The notes below the pieces were generated by a model. It made no database searches. It was not told the DNA's origin and was given only the letters and a program-made list of their open reading frames with translations. 64,000 nucleotides of DNA, from NCBI RefSeq assembly GCF_001597735.1, contig NZ_LUTS01000010.1, positions 1 to 64,000 of the forward strand, read 5' to 3'. Below, piece by piece: positions 60,573 to 64,000 of the stretch. The position numbers and the translations under genes were made by a program. Within the stretch, counting starts at the first letter, position 1; every line of letters begins with the position of its first letter. This DNA is from Neptuniibacter pectenicola (GTDB lineage: Bacteria > Pseudomonadota > Gammaproteobacteria > Pseudomonadales > Balneatricaceae).

Positions 60573-63500
60573 ATGAACCTTAACTGCACAGTTAAAGAAC
60601 GACTCACCTACTCGCTTTATATAGCTGCGCTCTTTGTTCTGCTTATGATGAGTACGTCGGCGTTTAGTAATAACCACATTGAGTTTACACCGGAAGAACA
60701 AGATTTTATCAACAACCATCCCGTTATACGGGTGGGCGCAGAGACCGATTGGGCCCCGATCGATTATGTCCATAACGGCCAACATACTGGGCTGACTAGC
60801 GATTACCTAAAACTCATCGCTGAACGTACAGGGCTTCAATTTGATATAGTGACAGGATTCACTTGGGATGAACTGCTCACGATGCAGCTCAACCAGCGAC
60901 TGGATCTGTTACCCGCTATTTACTGGTCGCCTAAGCGTGATCACTTGATGCACTTTACCTCGCCCTATATCAAGTTACGTCATTATGCTTTTACCAAGTC
61001 ATCCCGTGACGACATCAAAAACATGGCGGATCTACAGGACAAAGTGATCGCGATCCCTAAAGGCTACTCATACTTAGAAACGCTCGAACGTGAGTATCCA
61101 AATATCAATATACTCTTAGTCAATTCGACGCTAGAGGCCATTGATGCCGTTATTACAGGGCAGGCGGATACGCTGATTGAGAGCACTGCAATTATTAATC
61201 ACTACCTTAACGAGAATAATATCTACGGCTTAAAACCAGCGTTTGCCGCCGAATTTAATGTCAATCAGGTATATATGGCGGCACGCGCGGGCTTACCCCT
61301 GCTCGCCTCTATTATTGATAAAGCCCTTAAAGACATCACGCAAACAGAAGCCAACAAAATCACTGACCGTTGGGTCAACATAGTAACCACCGACCCCGCT
61401 CCCCAAAACACACAACTCCTCACCATCGAAGAGCTTCGCTACCTGCAACGAAAGCACGTTATTAAAACCTGTATTGACCCCAACTGGTTACCCTATGAGG
61501 GTTTTATTAACGGGAAATATAGCGGCATTTCAGCCGAGTATATTGCTTACTTTTCGGAGCAGATCGGTATTCCGATTGAGGTGGTAAAAACAGACACATG
61601 GGAGCAATCACTTAAGGCAGCTCGGCTCCGTCAATGCGATATGCTTGCCCTTGCCAGTAACCGACCGGATCGACGCAAATATCTCGCGTTCACGATCCCC
61701 TACGTAAAGACATCCCTCGCCTTAGCGACCCAACAAAATGAGTGGTTCTACTCTAACTTTAGTGAGCTTGCAGGAAAGCGTATAGGTATTATCAAAGGCT
61801 ACTCCCCTAGCAAAGTGATAAAAAAGCGCTTCCCACAAATACAGCTTGTCGAATTTAGTACCATTAATGAAGGCTTACAAAGCGTGACGCAAGGGGAGAT
61901 CCTAGGCTTTCTCGACTCAGTGCCAACCTTGAGTTATCACATTCAAACGGATTTTATTGGGGAGCTAAAGATCAGCGGCAAGTTTGATTACGATTGGAGC
62001 ACTGGGATTGCGGCTCGAAATGATGAACCTCACCTCGTGGCGATATTAAATAAAGTGATTCGCGCCACGCCAGAGAGTGTTCATAACCGTATCAGAAGTA
62101 ATTGGCTCGGTGTACGCTACGAAGAAACGGTTGATTATCGTTCACTTTGGCAACTAGTGTTGGTCTTCAGCATCATCTTAGCCTTAGTCATTTTACGCTA
62201 CCGCCGCTTGAGCAAGCACAGAAACGAAATTACCGACAAAAACACTGAGCTCGCGCGCATCAATGAGCAACTCGAAACACAAAAAGAGGCGGCACAACAT
62301 GTCGCCAACCATGATCTACTCACAGGCTTACCCAATCGCTCACAACTGTTGCTACGTCTCGAGCATGCGATAGAGTTAGCCTCGCGCCAAGGCAACCAAA
62401 TCGCGGTTTTCTTTATTGATTTAGATAGATTTAAATACATTAACGATTCGCTAGGTCACCATGTGGGCGATGCACTCCTGCGCCAAGTTGGTGACAGAAT
62501 GCGGACAAGGTTACGCAATTCTGACACCTTAGCGCGGATCGGCGGGGACGAATTTGTCGTTATTTTAGAATCCGTTGAAGATGAAGCATCCCCCGCTCGT
62601 ACGGCACAGGATCTTATCGACATTATGCAGCAGCCCTATTCTGTCATGGGCCATGCGGTGAATATTAGTGCAAGCCTTGGTATCGCCATCTACCCCAACG
62701 ACAGTCAAGATATACACACCTTAATTAAACATGCCGATATTGCTATGTATCGTGCCAAAGAGCTGGGGCGCAACCACTTCCGTTATTACACACAATCACT
62801 CTCTGAACGCACCGATAAACGCCTCAAAACAGATGCGGCGTTACGTGAGGCCCTATCCCTCAACCAATTCTCGTTGCACTTCCAGCCGATTATAGATTTA
62901 ACCTCATGCACCGTGAGCCACGCAGAAGCATTAATACGCTGGCACCACCCAGAGATGGGCATGGTCTCCCCCGAGTATTTCATCCCGCTCGCTGAAGAAA
63001 ATGGGTTAATCCATGAAATAGGCTTATGGGTTTTACGGGAAGCCTGTCGCTGCCATAAAGAGTGGAAAAGCCAAGGGCTCGATTTACAAAAGATCTCCAT
63101 TAACGTCTCAAGCATTCAGTTCCAAAAAGCGAACCTGGCCGACGCCTTTAAAACTATATTAGAAGAGGAAGCCATGGAGGCACACCGTATTGATATTGAG
63201 ATAACCGAACGTTACCTCATGGATCAGACGGCGCGTAATATCCACTATTTAAACACCCTCAAAAAAGCAGGCCATACGATTACGGTCGATGATTTTGGGG
63301 TGGGTTACTCCTCCATGAGTTATATGAAACGCCTTCCTCTCGATATCATTAAAATCGACCGATCCTTTATCAGCGATATACCGGAAGATAGAAATGATAT
63401 ACAGATCTCTCAAGCAATCATCTCCCTCTCCCATAACTTGGGCTACAAAGCGACGGCTGAAGGTGTCGAAATCGTGGAGCAGTTTAACTTCCTGAGGGAG

Positions 63501-63629
63501 ACGCTTTGTGATTATGCGCAAGGCTACTATTTTAGTCCGCCGGTTCCCGCACATCACTTTATAACCTGTGTAGAGCAATTGAATGCCCGGTTAACGAACG
63601 AAATAGCGTCCTCCGAGATCGATAAGTAA
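60573..63629 (+). CDS. Dual solute-binding sensor with GGDEF and EAL domains
   Basis: Likely a ligand-responsive cyclic-di-GMP enzyme. From the chosen ATG (NLNCTVKERLTYSLY; a longer frame starts 25 codons upstream) it has about 1018 residues. They comprise a signal segment, two periplasmic type 3 solute-binding domains in tandem (about 35-270 and 285-510), a membrane segment near 530, GGDEF with RIGGDEF (about 656-660) and I-site RNSD, and EAL with AEALIRW and DDFGVGYSS. Both catalytic motifs look intact, so it could make or break c-di-GMP. Confidence 0.92.
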   Translation: MNLNCTVKERLTYSLYIAALFVLLMMSTSAFSNNHIEFTPEEQDFINNHPVIRVGAETDWAPIDYVHNGQHTGLTSDYLKLIAERTGLQFDIVTGFTWDELLTMQLNQRLDLLPAIYWSPKRDHLMHFTSPYIKLRHYAFTKSSRDDIKNMADLQDKVIAIPKGYSYLETLEREYPNINILLVNSTLEAIDAVITGQADTLIESTAIINHYLNENNIYGLKPAFAAEFNVNQVYMAARAGLPLLASIIDKALKDITQTEANKITDRWVNIVTTDPAPQNTQLLTIEELRYLQRKHVIKTCIDPNWLPYEGFINGKYSGISAEYIAYFSEQIGIPIEVVKTDTWEQSLKAARLRQCDMLALASNRPDRRKYLAFTIPYVKTSLALATQQNEWFYSNFSELAGKRIGIIKGYSPSKVIKKRFPQIQLVEFSTINEGLQSVTQGEILGFLDSVPTLSYHIQTDFIGELKISGKFDYDWSTGIAARNDEPHLVAILNKVIRATPESVHNRIRSNWLGVRYEETVDYRSLWQLVLVFSIILALVILRYRRLSKHRNEITDKNTELARINEQLETQKEAAQHVANHDLLTGLPNRSQLLLRLEHAIELASRQGNQIAVFFIDLDRFKYINDSLGHHVGDALLRQVGDRMRTRLRNSDTLARIGGDEFVVILESVEDEASPARTAQDLIDIMQQPYSVMGHAVNISASLGIAIYPNDSQDIHTLIKHADIAMYRAKELGRNHFRYYTQSLSERTDKRLKTDAALREALSLNQFSLHFQPIIDLTSCTVSHAEALIRWHHPEMGMVSPEYFIPLAEENGLIHEIGLWVLREACRCHKEWKSQGLDLQKISINVSSIQFQKANLADAFKTILEEEAMEAHRIDIEITERYLMDQTARNIHYLNTLKKAGHTITVDDFGVGYSSMSYMKRLPLDIIKIDRSFISDIPEDRNDIQISQAIISLSHNLGYKATAEGVEIVEQFNFLRETLCDYAQGYYFSPPVPAHHFITCVEQLNARLTNEIASSEIDK

Positions 63630-63653
63630 ACCATGCACACCTTTCCCCAAAAA

Positions 63654-63690
63654 CTGTGGATAAGTTTGTAGATTAATTATGGGTATCCTC
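63654..63690 (+). repeat. Direct repeat copy 1 with DnaA box
   Basis: A 37-base unit that matches copy 2 except at two positions. It contains TGTGGATAA (63655-63663), the exact complement of DnaA box TTATCCACA, and then the box-like TGTAGATTA. It is followed by a hairpin, GCCTTA with TAAGGC, around 63696-63712. Confidence 0.85.
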
Positions 63691-63877
63691 TGTAAGCCTT
63701 ATAATATAAGGCCTACGGAGAATTGTTCGTTTATTAACCCTATCCACCAAACCCCTCTTTTACGCGCAATAGCAATACTTTTTTAAAAAAATATATGACC
63801 GGATGCTTTCGCCTTAACCTCTGTATAAAAAGCAGTCAGATGAAGGTTAAAATACCCTCTATTTTTACCCCCATATT

Positions 63878-63914
63878 CTGTGGATAAGTATGTAGACTAA
63901 TTATGGGTATCCTC
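63878..63914 (+). repeat. Direct repeat copy 2 with DnaA box
   Basis: Second copy 224 bases downstream in the same orientation, with TGTGGATAA at 63879-63887. It is followed by a different hairpin (AAGCCC with GGGCTT, about 63917-63938) in the same relative place. Weaker similarity extends several bases before and about 40 bases after the 37-base core. Confidence 0.85.
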
Positions 63915-63977
63915 GCAAAGCCCCGTAATGAAAGGGCTTAAAGAAACTGGTTACTTTTTACGCCAAGGGATATCTTT

Positions 63978-64000
63978 ATGAAAAATTTCAAATTAATTAG
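63978..64000 (+). CDS. Start of a gene cut by the window edge
   Basis: ATG AAA AAT TTC AAA TTA ATT follows AAGGGA by seven to eight bases, so a coding start is likely. Only seven full codons (MKNFKLI) are visible, and the product cannot be named. A basic then hydrophobic start would fit a signal peptide, but this is a guess. Confidence 0.5.

Larger units (their letters stand above)
63630..63977 (+). other. Intergenic region with paired repeats and AT-rich centre
   Basis: No gene is visible. It carries two direct repeats (below), each with a DnaA box and hairpin. Between them is an AT-rich stretch with runs of T and A (63776-63797). The region leads into a gene that starts near the window edge. 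Confidence 0.6.

Noticed and set aside
63890-63960. c-di-GMP (GEMM) riboswitch near the right edge
   Set aside because: GCAAAGCC and GGTTAC recall parts of the GEMM consensus, but the CACGCACAGGGCAAACC block and the GNRA hairpin are missing.

Overview
The window looks like chromosomal DNA of a gammaproteobacterium, most likely a marine member of the Oceanospirillales or a relative of Pseudomonas. This is inferred from gene order, moderate G+C and protein similarity recalled from memory; no search was run. Almost all of it is conserved core genome. There is no tRNA, rRNA, CRISPR array, prophage or intact insertion sequence that I can see.

Layout. (1) 0.2-15.7 kb, minus strand: trmJ, the isc iron-sulfur cluster operon (iscR-iscS-iscU-iscA-hscB-hscA-fdx-iscX), ndk, rlmN, pilW, rodZ, hisS, yfgM, bamB, der, murI. 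The isc operon starts at a promoter overlapped by a near-consensus IscR type 1 site. cysE and ispG, which usually sit in this block in Pseudomonas, are absent. (2) 15.9-16.7 kb: suhB, divergent from trmJ, with most catalytic residues of inositol monophosphatase replaced. (3) 16.7-31.5 kb, mostly minus strand: purA, hisZ, a DUF2065 gene, hflC, hflK, hflX, hfq, miaA, mutL, amiB, tsaE, nnr, with queG divergent and orn convergent to it. (4) 31.7-38.7 kb, plus strand: rsgA, an HDOD-GAF gene that appears frameshifted, rhdA, psd, ygfZ and a diguanylate cyclase gene whose end overlaps ung. (5) 38.6-42.6 kb, minus strand: ung, a small membrane protein, lysS and prfB; prfB lacks the usual programmed frameshift. 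(6) 42.7-48.8 kb: nhaD, fldB, a phasin-like gene, gloA, a Sel1-repeat protein, a YeeE/YedE transporter and an RDD membrane protein. (7) 48.9-57.2 kb: lptF-lptG (lipopolysaccharide export), pepA, holC, an unrecognised lipoprotein gene, and valS.

The last 7 kb is the most accessory part. It holds the 3' end of an IS3-family transposase next to the C-terminal piece of an AraC-type regulator, a proline-rich protein with degenerate EF-hand-like loops, a membrane protein of unknown role, a DUF302 protein, and a large sensor with two periplasmic solute-binding domains, GGDEF and EAL. At the right edge two nearly identical 37-base repeats, each containing a perfect DnaA box and each followed by a hairpin, flank an AT-rich stretch just upstream of a gene cut by the window end.

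Best leads for something new: the suhB pseudoenzyme, the repeat pair at 63.65-63.95 kb, and the HDOD-GAF frameshift in a C tract. I did not find a convincing defence system or biosynthetic cluster.
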